Shown here piece after piece: positions 7,765 to 18,475 of a stretch of 48,565 nt of DNA; position 1 is the stretch's first letter; the number at the start of each line of letters is the position of its first letter. Source of the DNA: Ruminococcus sp. (GTDB lineage Bacteria; Bacillota; Clostridia; Oscillospirales; Ruminococcaceae); contig JAFUTK010000006.1 of assembly GCA_017471405.1 (NCBI GenBank), positions 1-48,565 of the forward strand. The letters run 5' to 3'. A program made the position numbers and the translations under genes. The notes below the pieces were generated by a model. The model was not told the DNA's origin. It saw nothing but the letters and a program-made list of their open reading frames with translations, and ran no database searches.

Positions 7765-7988
7765 TGAAGTATAAGACGGAAGAGATAAGCATAAGCACTG
7801 AATTCATAAAGCTGGATTCGCTGTTGAAATTCTCCGGAGCTGTGGAGACCGGAGGCATCGCCAAGGAACTGATACAGATGGGAAAGGTGAAGGTCAACGG
7901 TGAGGTCTGCCTTATGAGAGGAAAAAAGATAAGGTCGGGTGACAGGGTCCAGCTGGATGAGCTGAGGACTGAGATTGTTATCAAGTAA
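7764..7988 (+). CDS. yaaA: S4-domain RNA-binding protein YaaA
   Basis: The 74-residue protein is one S4 domain: [37 protein letters not shown] followed by [12 protein letters not shown]. In Bacillus, YaaA lies at the same place between dnaN and recF and is linked to large-subunit ribosome assembly. The start codon overlaps the upstream stop by one base, and recF begins directly after its stop codon. Confidence 0.93.
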   Translation: MKYKTEEISISTEFIKLDSLLKFSGAVETGGIAKELIQMGKVKVNGEVCLMRGKKIRSGDRVQLDELRTEIVIK

Positions 7989-9101
7989 ATGTATATCACT
8001 AAGCTTAAAATAGACGGATTCAAAAACCTTAAGGGTATTGCACTGGCACCGCATAAAAGACTTAATATCTTCTGCGGAGACAATGCGCAGGGCAAGACCA
8101 ATCTTATCGAGGCCATATGGCTGTGCAGCGGGGTCAGGAGCTTTCGCAGCACTAAAGATAAGGATATGATAATTCTCGGCGGGGAGAGTATGGATATCGG
8201 GCTTTCCTTTAAGGACAAGCAGAGGGAGCAGGATATCCGCTACCGAATGACGAGGGCAAACCTTAAAGAGAAGCTTTGCACTCTTAACGGAGTGAAGCTC
8301 AAGGCGCCCTCAAAGCTGTTCGGCAGCTTTGATTGTGTGGTGTTCACGCCGGAGGACTTGGAGCTATCCAAGGGCTCGCCGGAAAAGCGGCGGCAGTTTA
8401 CAGACCTTTGCGCGGCGCAGATAAAGAACTCCTATCGTGACGTTTCGGACAAATACGAAACGGTTTTGGAGCAGAGAAATATGCTGCTCAAAAGCATAGG
8501 CTATGGAAGAGCCTCAAAGGACGAGCTGGACGTTTGGGATATTCAGATGTCACAGCTGGGGGCTTATGTTTCGATGCTCAGGTACAGCTACTCGAAAAAG
8601 CTAGCGGTTTATGCGTCAAGGCTTTACGGGGAAATATCCTCCGGGAAGGAAAGGCTGGAGCTGGAATACAGCTCGACGGTTTTTTCCAAGCTGGAGGGCA
8701 GAGAGGACTACCGCAGCGATTTGGCGGTTGAGTATCTTGAAGTTCTGAAAAGGAGCAGAGATGAGGACATCAGGCTGGGCTTCACCACAAAGGGAGTTCA
8801 CAGGGACGACTTGGTGGCATATATAAATGGGCTGCCGGCGAGAGATTTCGCGTCTCAGGGGCAGCACAGGTCAATTGCGCTGGTGCTGAAGCTGGCGCAG
8901 GCGAACATTCTGATTGATGAAACTGACGAGGCGCCGGTATTTCTGCTGGACGATGTTTTGAGCGAGCTTGACCCCTCGAGGCAGGAATTTGTGCTCTCGA
9001 AGATAGATAATATGCAGGTGTTCATAACCTGCTGTGACGAGAATATCCCGGAGAATAAGACCGGGAAGATGTATAGGATAAGGGACGGAAGAACGGTCTG
9101 A
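7989..9101 (+). CDS. recF: DNA replication and repair protein RecF
   Basis: RecF is an SMC-like ATPase that loads RecA at single-stranded gaps with RecO and RecR. The 370-residue protein has Walker A GDNAQGKTNL (about residues 30-39) and an ABC-type signature region near FASQGQHRSIALVLKLAQA. Walker B with the D-loop is VFLLDDVLSELDPSRQ (about 317-332). The ATG directly abuts the yaaA stop codon, which implies translational coupling. Repeat copy 3 begins a few bases after its stop. Confidence 0.97.
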   Translation: MYITKLKIDGFKNLKGIALAPHKRLNIFCGDNAQGKTNLIEAIWLCSGVRSFRSTKDKDMIILGGESMDIGLSFKDKQREQDIRYRMTRANLKEKLCTLNGVKLKAPSKLFGSFDCVVFTPEDLELSKGSPEKRRQFTDLCAAQIKNSYRDVSDKYETVLEQRNMLLKSIGYGRASKDELDVWDIQMSQLGAYVSMLRYSYSKKLAVYASRLYGEISSGKERLELEYSSTVFSKLEGREDYRSDLAVEYLEVLKRSRDEDIRLGFTTKGVHRDDLVAYINGLPARDFASQGQHRSIALVLKLAQANILIDETDEAPVFLLDDVLSELDPSRQEFVLSKIDNMQVFITCCDENIPENKTGKMYRIRDGRTV

Positions 9102-9105
9102 GGAA

Positions 9106-9445
9106 AAACGAACGCGGAGCGCGTTAAAAAGCGCGCGGTCAAGCCTCGCGCTAGAGGCTTGCGGGGTAAATTTATCCTCGGCAAGCTCGGATAAAATGGG
9201 GCTGGCCCTAGCGGAGCATATTTCATTCTCGAACAACTCGAATGAAATTGGCAGAGCCTCGTTTGCGGCGTCAGCCGCAACTCGGCGCTGCGACAAATGA
9301 GAGAAAAGGCTCGACTTTTTCTGACCTCTCGGAAGTAGCAAAAACATAGCAATTCGCAGCGCCGAAAATGAGCAGCTCACGTCTCACAGGAAACAGTGAG
9401 CGTAAGCGAACGTTTTTCCGTACCTAGGCGCACAAAGTGAGGGAT
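9106..9445 (+). repeat. Intergenic hairpin-rich repeat, copy 3 (modules A-B-C)
   Basis: Starts four bases after recF with AACGCGGAGCGCGTT (9111-9125). It carries the GCCTCGCGCTAGAGGC hairpin, a slightly altered TTTATCC/GGATAAA cassette (9171-9196), the ATTTCATTC/GAATGAAAT cassette (9218-9246), GCGGCGTCAGCCGC, and both CGGCGCTGCG (about 9284-9293) and CGCAGCGCCG (about 9355-9364) arms. Module C ends at AAAGTGAGGGATGCC. Module D is missing and remB follows. Confidence 0.85.
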
Positions 9446-9491
9446 GCCAATAACCCCTCCGGCAAAACACTTTTTAAAGTTGGAGTTTGAA

Positions 9492-9767
9492 ATGTATCTG
9501 CACCTTGGAAATGATTTTATTGTAAATGAAAATGATATAATAGGGATATTCGACCTTGAAAAAAGCTCGGTATCCAAATATACGAGAGATTTTCTCTCAA
9601 ATGCTACTAAACAGCGGAGAGTTATAAACTGCACGCAGGAGCTGCCGAAAAGCTTTATAGTGACGCTGGACGAGGAGCTGACCGAGAGGGTCTATATCTC
9701 ACAGCTGAACTGTGCGACACTGATGAAACGTGCGGAGAAATTAAATACAGGTAATGCTCGCAGGTAA
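9492..9767 (+). CDS. remB: Extracellular matrix regulatory protein RemB (DUF370, YaaB)
   Basis: The 91-residue protein begins MYLHLGNDFIVNENDIIGIFDLEKSSVSK and continues with KQRRVINCTQELPKSFIV, the DUF370 signature. Bacillus RemB lies at the same place between recF and gyrB and is linked to biofilm matrix gene activation; RemA-type proteins bind DNA. The family start is the ATG at 9492 with GGAG eight bases upstream; an ATG at 9444 in the same frame lies inside the repeat and is rejected. gyrB follows after 24 bp. Confidence 0.92.
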   Translation: MYLHLGNDFIVNENDIIGIFDLEKSSVSKYTRDFLSNATKQRRVINCTQELPKSFIVTLDEELTERVYISQLNCATLMKRAEKLNTGNARR

Positions 9768-11774
<2,007 letters not shown>

Positions 11775-11808
11775 ATCTAATTCGGAATTAAAAACTGGGG
11801 GTTATCGC

Positions 11809-12366
11809 TTGGAAGAGAATAAGGAGCTTTTGGAGGAGACCTCCCTTTGCGAGTTTGAGTTCAATGTGACGCTTGACGAGGAGGACGACGCCTTCCGCAC
11901 CTTCCAGAAGAAGTATGTGTTCAAGAGAAATGTTTTGAAGAGCATAGGCTTTGGAATATTGGCTGTGGGATTTATGGTGTCGATAATTCTTTACCCGGAC
12001 AAGATAATGAACTATGCGCTGTTTGCGGTGTGTCTGGCGGCGGTGGTGCTGATATGGTACAACAACGTTCACATCAGGAAATCGCTGATGGAGGCGCTGA
12101 AAATTCTCGAGGACGACAGGTATGTTTTTACTCTGTTTGAGGACAGGTTCCGCATAAGCACCATAGTTCCGGAGGAGGAGCGCAATGAGGAGGGCTTTGA
12201 GGAGATACCCCCTCAGGAGTTCGACCTGAACGACCCTCTGCTTGACAGCGAGGAAAAGGACGACAAGTTCGTTATCATTGTGAAGAGGGCGACGATATAT
12301 GTGCTGCCGAAGAGATGTATGAACGATGAGCAGATTGGGATTGTAAGGGAAAAGCTGTTAGGATAA
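11809..12366 (+). CDS. YcxB-like membrane protein
   Basis: This 185-residue protein has an acidic N-terminus (about 1-40) and two transmembrane helices (about 46-64 and 68-84). A cytoplasmic C-terminal region follows, with FEDRFRIST and KFVIIVKRATIYVLPKRCMNDEQ. That arrangement matches the YcxB-like C-terminal domain, whose role is unknown. The start is a TTG at 11809 with a weak GGGGG upstream; the first in-frame ATG would remove the acidic start. It sits between gyrB and gyrA, and repeat copy 4 follows its stop. Confidence 0.7.
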   Translation: MEENKELLEETSLCEFEFNVTLDEEDDAFRTFQKKYVFKRNVLKSIGFGILAVGFMVSIILYPDKIMNYALFAVCLAAVVLIWYNNVHIRKSLMEALKILEDDRYVFTLFEDRFRISTIVPEEERNEEGFEEIPPQEFDLNDPLLDSEEKDDKFVIIVKRATIYVLPKRCMNDEQIGIVREKLLG

Positions 12367-12376
12367 ATCAAAAGCT

Positions 12377-12790
12377 GCGGAGAAACGAACGCGGAGCGCG
12401 TTAAAAAGCGCGCGGTCAAGCCTCACGTCAGAGGCTTGCGGGTCAATTTTATCCTCGACAAGCTCGGATAAAATGGGGCAGAGCCCTTGCGGAGCTCGAG
12501 GCAGAGCCTCGTTTGCGGCGTCAGCCGCAACTCGGCGCTGCGAAAGTGAGTAAAAAGGCACATCCTTTTCCTGCAATATCACAGGTGCAAGAACAAACAT
12601 ATTTCGCAGCGCCGAAATGTCACAGTTCACACTTCACAGGAAACAGTGAGCGCCAGCGAACGTTTTTCCGTACCCAAGCACACAATCTGCGGGCGCCCGG
12701 CTCCTCGCCCCTGACGCGGCTCGGAGACAGTCCGGAAGGCGAAATACAATGCCCGCACAAATGAAAAAACTCCCCGCCGTCAGGCGAGGT
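12377..12790 (+). repeat. Intergenic hairpin-rich repeat, copy 4 (modules A-B-C, D remnant)
   Basis: Begins about ten bases after the YcxB-like stop. It carries AACGCGGAGCGCGTT (12388-12402), an intact ATTTTATCC/GGATAAAAT cassette (12447-12475), the GAGCTCGAGGCAGAGCCTCG form of module B (12494-12513), and GCGGCGTCAGCCGC. It has the best preserved long-range arms, CGGCGCTGCGAAA (about 12533-12545) and TTTCGCAGCGCCG (about 12602-12614). After module C it runs into GGCTCCTCGCCCCTGACGCG and a short remnant before gyrA. No promoter for gyrA is evident in it. Confidence 0.85.
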
Positions 12791-12815
12791 ACGATAATTG
12801 AAAGAGGTTGGTAGT

Positions 12816-15374
12816 TTGTTTGCCGAAAATTCAACAGTAATAAAGAGCGATGTTAATAATATTATGCAGGAGAGCTTTTTACAGTACTCTATGGCTGTAA
12901 TAGTTTCCCGTGCGCTGCCCGATGTAAGGGACGGTCTGAAGCCGGTTCACAGGCGTATTCTCTATACTATGTATGAGAACGGCCTGACACCGGACAAGGC
13001 TTACAGAAAGTGCGCCGATACGGTAGGTAATGTGCTGGGTAAATATCACCCTCACGGCGACGCCTCCGTTTACGACGCTATGGTAAGACTTGCCCAGAGC
13101 TTTTCGCTGCGTTACCCTATGGTGGACGGCCACGGTAACTTCGGCTCGGTGGACGGCGACCCTCCGGCGGCTTACCGTTATACTGAGTCGAGAATGTCCA
13201 AGATGAGCCTGCATATGCTCTCGGACATTAATAAGGAGACAGTTGACTTCCAGCCCAACTACGATGACCGCTTGAAGGAGCCGGTAGTGCTGCCCTCGAG
13301 ATTCCCGAACCTGCTCTGCAACGGCTCGGTGGGTATCGCAGTAGGTATGGCGACGAACATACCGCCTCACAACCTAAATGAGATAATCGACGGAATGAAG
13401 CTGCTGGTGAAGAACCCCGACTGCACTCTTGACGAGCTTATGGAGTGCATAAAGGGGCCTGACTTCCCCACCGGCGGCATCATTATGGGCAGAGCGGGCA
13501 TCCGCGCGGCCTACGGCACCGGCAGGGGCAAGATAACCCTGCGTTCCAAAACCTCTATTGAGGAGATACACGGCAGAAACTGCATCATCGTTCACGAGAT
13601 ACCCTATATGGTAATTAAGGCGAGACTGCTGGAGTCCATTGCTAATCTTGTGAAGGATAAGAGAGTTGAGGGAATACACGACCTGAGAGATGAGTCTGAC
13701 AGAGACGGTATGCGCATCGTCATCGAGCTGAAAAAGGACGCTATCCCGGACGTGGTGCTCAACAAGCTGTTCTCCTACACACAATTACAGGACACAGTAG
13801 GCGTTATAATGCTGGCGCTGGTGAACGGCGTGCCGAAGATACTCACGCTTAAGGAGTGTCTGGAGCAGTATATTGACTTTCAGGTAGAGGTCATCGAGAG
13901 AAGAACAAGATACGACCTGAGAAAGGCCAAGGAGAGAGACCATATCCTCAGAGGTCTGAAAATAGCGCTGGACAACATCGACGAGGTAATCGAGATAATG
14001 AAGACCTCGAAGAATATCCCCGAAGGCAAGGAGAGGCTTATTGCCCGCTTTGCGCTGTCGGAAATTCAGGCTGACCACATCGCCAATATGATACTGGGAC
14101 GTCTGACAGGTCTGGAAACTCAGAAGATACTGGACGAGCTGGCTGAAATTGAGGCCAAGATAGCCGACTATGAGGATATCCTCTCCAATCATCAGAGGGT
14201 GCTGGATATCATCATTTCCGAGGTGGAGGAGATACAGAAGAAGTTCGGCGACGAGAGACGGACTATGATAGAGAACGTCAGCGGTGAGGTGGATATTGAG
14301 GACCTTATCCCTGTGGAGGAGAGCGTTGTCACCTACACCAATGCGGGATATATCAAGAGAACGCCTATCTCCGTATACAAGGCGCAGAACCGCGGCGGCA
14401 GAGGCGTCTCCGGCGTAAAGCAGAGAGAGGACGACTTTGTTTCTGAAATGAATATCTGCTCGACACACGACCATATTCTCTTTATATCCAACAAGGGCAT
14501 TATGTACAGGCTCAAGTGCTACGAGCTGCCGGAGGGGGCAAAGAATGCCCGCGGTAGCAACATCATCAACCTGCTGCCCCTCAAGGAGGACGAGAAGATC
14601 GCCCAGATGATAAAGACCGAGGATTTCAGCGGCGAGAAGTTTATCATAATGGTCACCAAGAACGGCAAGATAAAGAGGACACCTCTTTCAGCATACAAGA
14701 ACGTGAGAAAGAACGGGCTTATCGCCATCGGACTGGACGAGGGCGACGAGATTGCAGGTGTCAGAATGACCGGCGGCGAGGATCAGCTCATCATTGCTAC
14801 TCACAACGGTATGGCTATCAGAGTTGAGGAGCAGAAGATAAGGGCAATGTCGCGCTCGGCTCACGGAGTGAAGGCTATAAAGCTCAGAAACGGCGACTTT
14901 GTGGTTTCGATGGCGAGAGTAAGAGAGGGAGCCAGCGTGCTGACAGTCTCCGAGAAGGGACTTGGAAGGCGGACCTCGCTGGATGCTTACAGGATACAGA
15001 ACCGCGGCGGCTACGGTATGCTCAACTACAAGGCGAGCGACGTTAAGGGATACGTCTGCGGCATAAAGGTAGTTGACGAAGAGGACGACATCATCATGAT
15101 TTCGTCGGACGGCATCATTATCAGACTGCGGGCTTCGGATGTACGCATTATGGGCAGATATGCTACGGGTGTAAGAATGATGAAGCTGCAGAGTGAGGAC
15201 AGCAGAGTTGTTACCTTCACGAGAGCGGAGCATGAGGAGGATGCGGAGATCACAGAGATCGAGCAGCCGACTGATGAAGAGCTTGCGGAGGAAGAAGCGG
15301 CAGCCAAGGCAGAAGAGGCCGGAGAGGTCATCACGAATGATGAAGAGCCGGACGAAGATGACGGTGAGGAATAA
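12816..15374 (+). CDS. gyrA: DNA gyrase subunit A
   Basis: GyrA is the DNA-cleaving subunit of gyrase. With the TTG start at 12816 (AAAGAGG eight bases upstream) the residue numbers coincide with E. coli: catalytic Tyr122 in AAYRYTESR, and the quinolone region [12 protein letters not shown] with Ala83, Ser84 and Asp87. Ala at position 83 instead of Ser is the state of Mycobacterium tuberculosis (its Ala90). The C-terminal domain has blade repeats and a GyrA box ([11 protein letters not shown]). The last 40 or so residues are strongly acidic, a tail known in other GyrA proteins to modulate DNA wrapping. A TTG at 12798 is an alternative start. The length of 852 residues is normal. Confidence 0.97.
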   Translation: MFAENSTVIKSDVNNIMQESFLQYSMAVIVSRALPDVRDGLKPVHRRILYTMYENGLTPDKAYRKCADTVGNVLGKYHPHGDASVYDAMVRLAQSFSLRYPMVDGHGNFGSVDGDPPAAYRYTESRMSKMSLHMLSDINKETVDFQPNYDDRLKEPVVLPSRFPNLLCNGSVGIAVGMATNIPPHNLNEIIDGMKLLVKNPDCTLDELMECIKGPDFPTGGIIMGRAGIRAAYGTGRGKITLRSKTSIEEIHGRNCIIVHEIPYMVIKARLLESIANLVKDKRVEGIHDLRDESDRDGMRIVIELKKDAIPDVVLNKLFSYTQLQDTVGVIMLALVNGVPKILTLKECLEQYIDFQVEVIERRTRYDLRKAKERDHILRGLKIALDNIDEVIEIMKTSKNIPEGKERLIARFALSEIQADHIANMILGRLTGLETQKILDELAEIEAKIADYEDILSNHQRVLDIIISEVEEIQKKFGDERRTMIENVSGEVDIEDLIPVEESVVTYTNAGYIKRTPISVYKAQNRGGRGVSGVKQREDDFVSEMNICSTHDHILFISNKGIMYRLKCYELPEGAKNARGSNIINLLPLKEDEKIAQMIKTEDFSGEKFIIMVTKNGKIKRTPLSAYKNVRKNGLIAIGLDEGDEIAGVRMTGGEDQLIIATHNGMAIRVEEQKIRAMSRSAHGVKAIKLRNGDFVVSMARVREGASVLTVSEKGLGRRTSLDAYRIQNRGGYGMLNYKASDVKGYVCGIKVVDEEDDIIMISSDGIIIRLRASDVRIMGRYATGVRMMKLQSEDSRVVTFTRAEHEEDAEITEIEQPTDEELAEEEAAAKAEEAGEVITNDEEPDEDDGEE

Positions 15375-15384
15375 AGCTAAAAGC

Positions 15385-15945
15385 TGAAAAGAAAAACGCG
15401 AAGCGCGTTAAAAAGCGCGCGGTCAAGCCTCGCGCCAGAGGCTTGCGGGGTAATTTTATCCTTGACAAGCTCGGATAAAATGGGGCAGAGCCCTGACCGG
15501 AGCAAATTTCATTCTCGAACAACTCGAATGAAATTGACAGAGCCTCGTTTGCGGCGTCAGCCGCAACTCGGCGCTGCGCCAGTGTAGGAAAAGGCTCGTC
15601 CTTTTCCGACCTTATCACAGACGCAAGAACACAGCAATTTGCAGCGCAGAAAAGTTATAGCTCTGCACTCACAGGAAACAGCGAGCGATAGCGAGCGTTT
15701 TTCCGTACCTAGGCGCACAAAGTGAGGGGCAACCGGCTCCACGTCGTTGACGTGGCTAGGGGATAATAAATACCCTTTACCGGCAGAAGCTGAATAGGCA
15801 AAGGCGGCGGGGCAAGCCCCCGCCCTACGATGCGAGATTTGATAATTCGCCGCGTGGCTCACCTTGTGGAATGCGAGGTCACAGCTTGAAGGCACTTCGG
15901 TCGCGGAACGAAAGCTGCATGCCCGCACAAACCAAAGCGCGATTT
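15385..15945 (+). repeat. Intergenic hairpin-rich repeat, copy 5 (modules A-B-C-D)
   Basis: Begins about ten bases after gyrA. It has ACGCGAAGCGCGT (15397-15409), the GCCTCGCGCCAGAGGC hairpin, and both optional cassettes: ATTTTATCC/GGATAAAAT (15453-15481, one change) and ATTTCATTC/GAATGAAAT (15506-15534). The CGGCGCTGCG left arm (15569-15578) faces a decayed right arm (GCAGCGCAG, 15641-15649). Module C, the GGCGGGGCAAGCCCCCGCC hairpin (about 15805-15824) and module D with the CTTCGGTCGCGG block follow. This is the most complete copy in the window. Confidence 0.85.
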
Positions 15946-15947
15946 GC

Positions 15948-15997
15948 GTGGTGCACGCTGTGCACCACTTGAAATAGGGGAAACAGTGTGCTATAAT
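15948..15997 (+). promoter_or_regulatory. Promoter of the SLOG gene, preceded by a GTGCAC inverted repeat
   Basis: TTGAAA (15969-15974) and TATAAT (15992-15997) are 17 bp apart, 25 bp before the SLOG gene start. Abutting the -35 is a perfect inverted repeat, GTGGTGCAC and GTGCACCAC with GCT between (15948-15968). It could be an operator. Similar GTGCAC pairs occur near 22659-22673 and 25066-25082, each at the edge of a repeat copy, so it may belong to the repeat. Confidence 0.7.
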
Positions 15998-16022
15998 TGT
16001 ATGACGGAAGGGAGCCTTTGAT

Positions 16023-16580
16023 ATGGCCGAGGGGCAGCTGACATTCAACAGAGAAAAGACCTGCTGCTTTACCGGTCACAGGGATAGGGACCTGCCCTTC
16101 GGGGGCGACCGGAATACTATGGGTATGAAGCACCTGGTAAGCACCTTGCAGCTGATGATAGAAGAGGCCGAAAGAGACGGCTACGACACCTTCATCTGCG
16201 GTATGGCGGAGGGGGTGGATCTCATCTGCGCGGAGATAGTCCATTCGCTTATTACTCACGGGCACAAAATAAGGCTGGTCTGCGCGGTGCCCTATGAGGG
16301 ACAGATAAGAGATATCAAGGAGCTGAGGGACAAGTACCTCTACTCGATGCTGAGGGACATCTATCCGACAGCGGTGATGTCGGAGAAATTCCACAGGGAA
16401 TGCTACAAGGTGAGAAACCTGTATATGGTGGAAAGGTCGTCAAGGCTTATCGGGGTCTATAAGCATAAGGAAAAGGGCTCCGGCACTTTGCAGACAATAT
16501 CTATGGCGAGAAAAGCCGGGCTGGACTTAAGGCTGATAAAGCTGGACGGCAATCCGGTATATTATATAGACGGAGAGTAA
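16023..16580 (+). CDS. SLOG-family protein (DUF1273, YpsA-like)
   Basis: The 185-residue protein has the features of the DUF1273 branch of the SLOG superfamily. An N-terminal CCFTGHRDRDLPF motif (about residues 14-26) is followed by ICGMAEGVDLICAEIV (about 58-73), then LVCAVPYEGQ and RNLYMVERSSRLIGVY. SLOG proteins have a Rossmann-like fold that binds nucleotides or nucleotide-derived ligands; YpsA affects cell division and filamentation in Bacillus. No exact ligand can be named here. GGAAGGGAG precedes the ATG. It starts a co-directional run with the LCP-like and PII-like genes. Confidence 0.82.
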   Translation: MAEGQLTFNREKTCCFTGHRDRDLPFGGDRNTMGMKHLVSTLQLMIEEAERDGYDTFICGMAEGVDLICAEIVHSLITHGHKIRLVCAVPYEGQIRDIKELRDKYLYSMLRDIYPTAVMSEKFHRECYKVRNLYMVERSSRLIGVYKHKEKGSGTLQTISMARKAGLDLRLIKLDGNPVYYIDGE

Positions 16581-16606
16581 GAGATATCCGTCAAAGGAGT
16601 AGTTCA

Positions 16607-17539
16607 ATGAGCAAGGCGAAAAAGAAAAGATCGCAGGCGCCGGTGGCGCTGGTGTATTTCATCACGCTGCTGGTGTTCATGGCTGTGTTTGGGTTCATAG
16701 CTTTCCAGCTTTTGAAAAAGGTCACCATATTTGACAAGAACAATGATGACGACGAGCTGAAAAGCGACAGGAGCTTCAGCATTATGATGGCAAGGCTCGA
16801 CAGCACCGGGTCGCTAATGGATATAGGGCTGTTCAAGTTTATGCCGGACGATGAGAGGATACTTATCGTTCCGCTGCCGGGGCGGACTGTCAACGATAGC
16901 ACCGGCGTGCTGATGAGCGAGGTATATCAGGCCGGAGGCATCAGAAGTCTGGAAAATGCTGTTGAGAACACGCTGGGAATAAGCGTTGATTACTACATTA
17001 CAGTTGAGGAATCGGCCTTTGAGACGGTGTTCGACATAATCGGAGGAGTTGTGTTCACCGCTGATGAGGAGCTGTACAGGCTGACGGATAACGATGCTGA
17101 GGATATCTCCTATCAGGCGGGCATACCGGTGGAGCTCACTGGCATACAGGCAAGAGTGCTGCTGGACACCAAGATCTTCTCAAATGGATATCAGGGCAAC
17201 CTAAACTTGCAGTGCTCGGTATTGCAGCAGCTGGTAAACAGCGCATTCAGGCAGGCAAACCTCACAAAGAACAGCCTTGACAACATTTATGACAAGCTGG
17301 TCGGCACCGGAGAGACCAATTACACTGCCGCGATATTCCGCGAGCACAAGCAGATAATAATAGAAATGCTGGATAAGAAGCTCAAGCCCGGCTCTCTCTT
17401 CAAGCCGGACGGCGAGTGGAGAGACGAGGAGAGATATGTTCTTGCGGCGACCTTCAAGAATTCGCTGCAGGAGATTTACGGAATACCCACTGAGACCGAA
17501 AAGGCTGCTATGAACGCTGAAAGCACTGACGAGGAGTAA
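16607..17539 (+). CDS. Divergent LytR-CpsA-Psr (LCP)-like membrane protein
   Basis: The 310-residue protein has a basic N-terminus, one transmembrane helix (about 14-36) and an extracellular domain resembling the LCP fold. Segments matching the family include ENAVENTLGISVDYYITVEESAFETVFDIIGGVVF. LCP enzymes transfer teichoic acids or polysaccharides to peptidoglycan using conserved Arg and Asp residues. Here the usual PRD(S/T) and YVR(S/T)R motifs read PLPGRT and LLDTK, so several catalytic residues appear missing. It may be a non-catalytic relative, and the family call itself is moderate. AAAGGAG lies upstream. The PII-like gene follows after 15 bp. Confidence 0.6.
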   Translation: MSKAKKKRSQAPVALVYFITLLVFMAVFGFIAFQLLKKVTIFDKNNDDDELKSDRSFSIMMARLDSTGSLMDIGLFKFMPDDERILIVPLPGRTVNDSTGVLMSEVYQAGGIRSLENAVENTLGISVDYYITVEESAFETVFDIIGGVVFTADEELYRLTDNDAEDISYQAGIPVELTGIQARVLLDTKIFSNGYQGNLNLQCSVLQQLVNSAFRQANLTKNSLDNIYDKLVGTGETNYTAAIFREHKQIIIEMLDKKLKPGSLFKPDGEWRDEERYVLAATFKNSLQEIYGIPTETEKAAMNAESTDEE

Positions 17540-17554
17540 AGGAGGAGAACCGGA

Positions 17555-17947
17555 TTGAAACTGATGGTCATTATTCTCAACAAGCTCGATGCACTGGAAT
17601 ACCTGCTGGAGGGGCTCTCCGCCGCAGGCATCGGAGGAGCTACCATCATAGAATCCTCCGGTATGGCTATGACCCTCTCAAAGCTTGACAGCTCGTTTGT
17701 TAGCGCTTCCATAAGGGCAATGTTTTCCTCTTCGGGAAATGAGGACAACCGGACGATAATCTCCGTAATAAGGAACGATCAGCTGGAGGTGGCAAGAAAG
17801 GTCATCTACAGCACCGTCGGGGACCTCTCAATGCCCAACACAGGCGTGCTCTTTACCCTGCCAATAGATTTCGCTGAGGGTATCCGCAAAAACCGCGGCT
17901 CAATTATGAATCAGGAACAAAGCAATGAGGCTAAGGAACAAGGGTAG
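17555..17947 (+). CDS. PII-like (GlnB/CutA-fold) small protein
   Basis: This 130-residue protein starts with TTG at 17555, with GGAGGAG eight bases upstream. The beta-alpha-beta pattern (KLMVIILNKLDALEYLLEGLSAAGIGGATIIESSGMA, later NRTIISVIRNDQLEVARKVIYSTVGDLSMPNTGVLFTLPID) fits the PII-like superfamily, in which a trimer binds small ligands. The T-loop is short and there is no PII uridylylation Tyr. The partner is not evident; it probably shares a transcript with the LCP-like gene. Confidence 0.65.
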   Translation: MKLMVIILNKLDALEYLLEGLSAAGIGGATIIESSGMAMTLSKLDSSFVSASIRAMFSSSGNEDNRTIISVIRNDQLEVARKVIYSTVGDLSMPNTGVLFTLPIDFAEGIRKNRGSIMNQEQSNEAKEQG

Positions 17948-17993
17948 TTTACAAAAAATTAACAATTAAAGTACAAAAAACTGCCTTATCCCC

Positions 17994-18022
17994 TTGCAAA
18001 GCGCGAAAAAGCGTGATATAAT
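17994..18022 (+). promoter_or_regulatory. Promoter directly followed by a terminator
   Basis: TTGCAA (17994-17999) and TATAAT (18017-18022) are 17 bp apart. Transcription would start near 18029 and meet an intrinsic terminator at 18041-18072, giving an RNA of only about 40-45 nt, unless read-through continues toward nusA. Confidence 0.6.
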
Positions 18023-18040
18023 AATGTATGATATAGGAGA

Positions 18041-18072
18041 AAGGCTGGAAAAAAAACTTCCAGCCTTTTTTC
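18041..18072 (+). terminator. Rho-independent terminator upstream of nusA
   Basis: AAGGCTGGAA (18041-18050) pairs with TTCCAGCCTT (18058-18067), followed by a run of T. It may end the PII-like transcript, the short transcript from the promoter at 17994-18022, or both. Confidence 0.85.
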
Positions 18073-18088
18073 TGCGGTAAACCCGATC

Positions 18089-18420
18089 CCTCTTTTCACC
18101 TCTGCGCCTGGGGCTGTGTGCGCGGACCTTAACGTTGTTCGTTACCCTTGGGGGAGACCTTTCTGAAGAAAGGTCCTCCCCCAGACCCCCTCCCAAAGAC
18201 TTCTGATTTTTTGGCGAGGATATCTGCGAGCCCTGTAATAACACAGCGAGCTTATAAGTCTGATGTCCCCTTAAAAAAACGTAGGTATCCTCGCCAAAAA
18301 CATTAAAAGTTTTAGGAAGGGGGTCTGGGGGATAACCCTTTTTCAAAAGGGTTTCCCCCAGGGGCAGCAAGCAGCATTACGATACGCGCACACAGCCCCA
18401 GGTGCAGAGGTGAGAAGAGG
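18089..18420. repeat. 332-bp long inverted repeat (MITE-like or RNA-structure element)
   Basis: The outer 36-bp arms, 18089-18124 and 18385-18420, are complementary with two mismatches; both contain CACACAGCCCCAGG or its complement. Inner parts also pair: CCCCCAGACCCCCT (about 18179-18192) with GGGGGTCTGGGGG (about 18318-18330), and TTTTTGGCGAGGATA (about 18210-18224) with TATCCTCGCCAAAAA (about 18287-18301). Two local hairpins, GGGGGAGACCTTTC/GAAAGGTCCTCCCCC and AACCCTTTTT/AAAAGGGTTT, lie inside. There is no transposase or convincing gene. It lies between the terminator and nusA, so nusA transcription must cross it or start after it. Confidence 0.85.
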
Positions 18421-18475
18421 AATCAATTTAAACGCGGCGGGGAGCTGCCGGGAAAGAAAGGATTGGATCAGAAAA

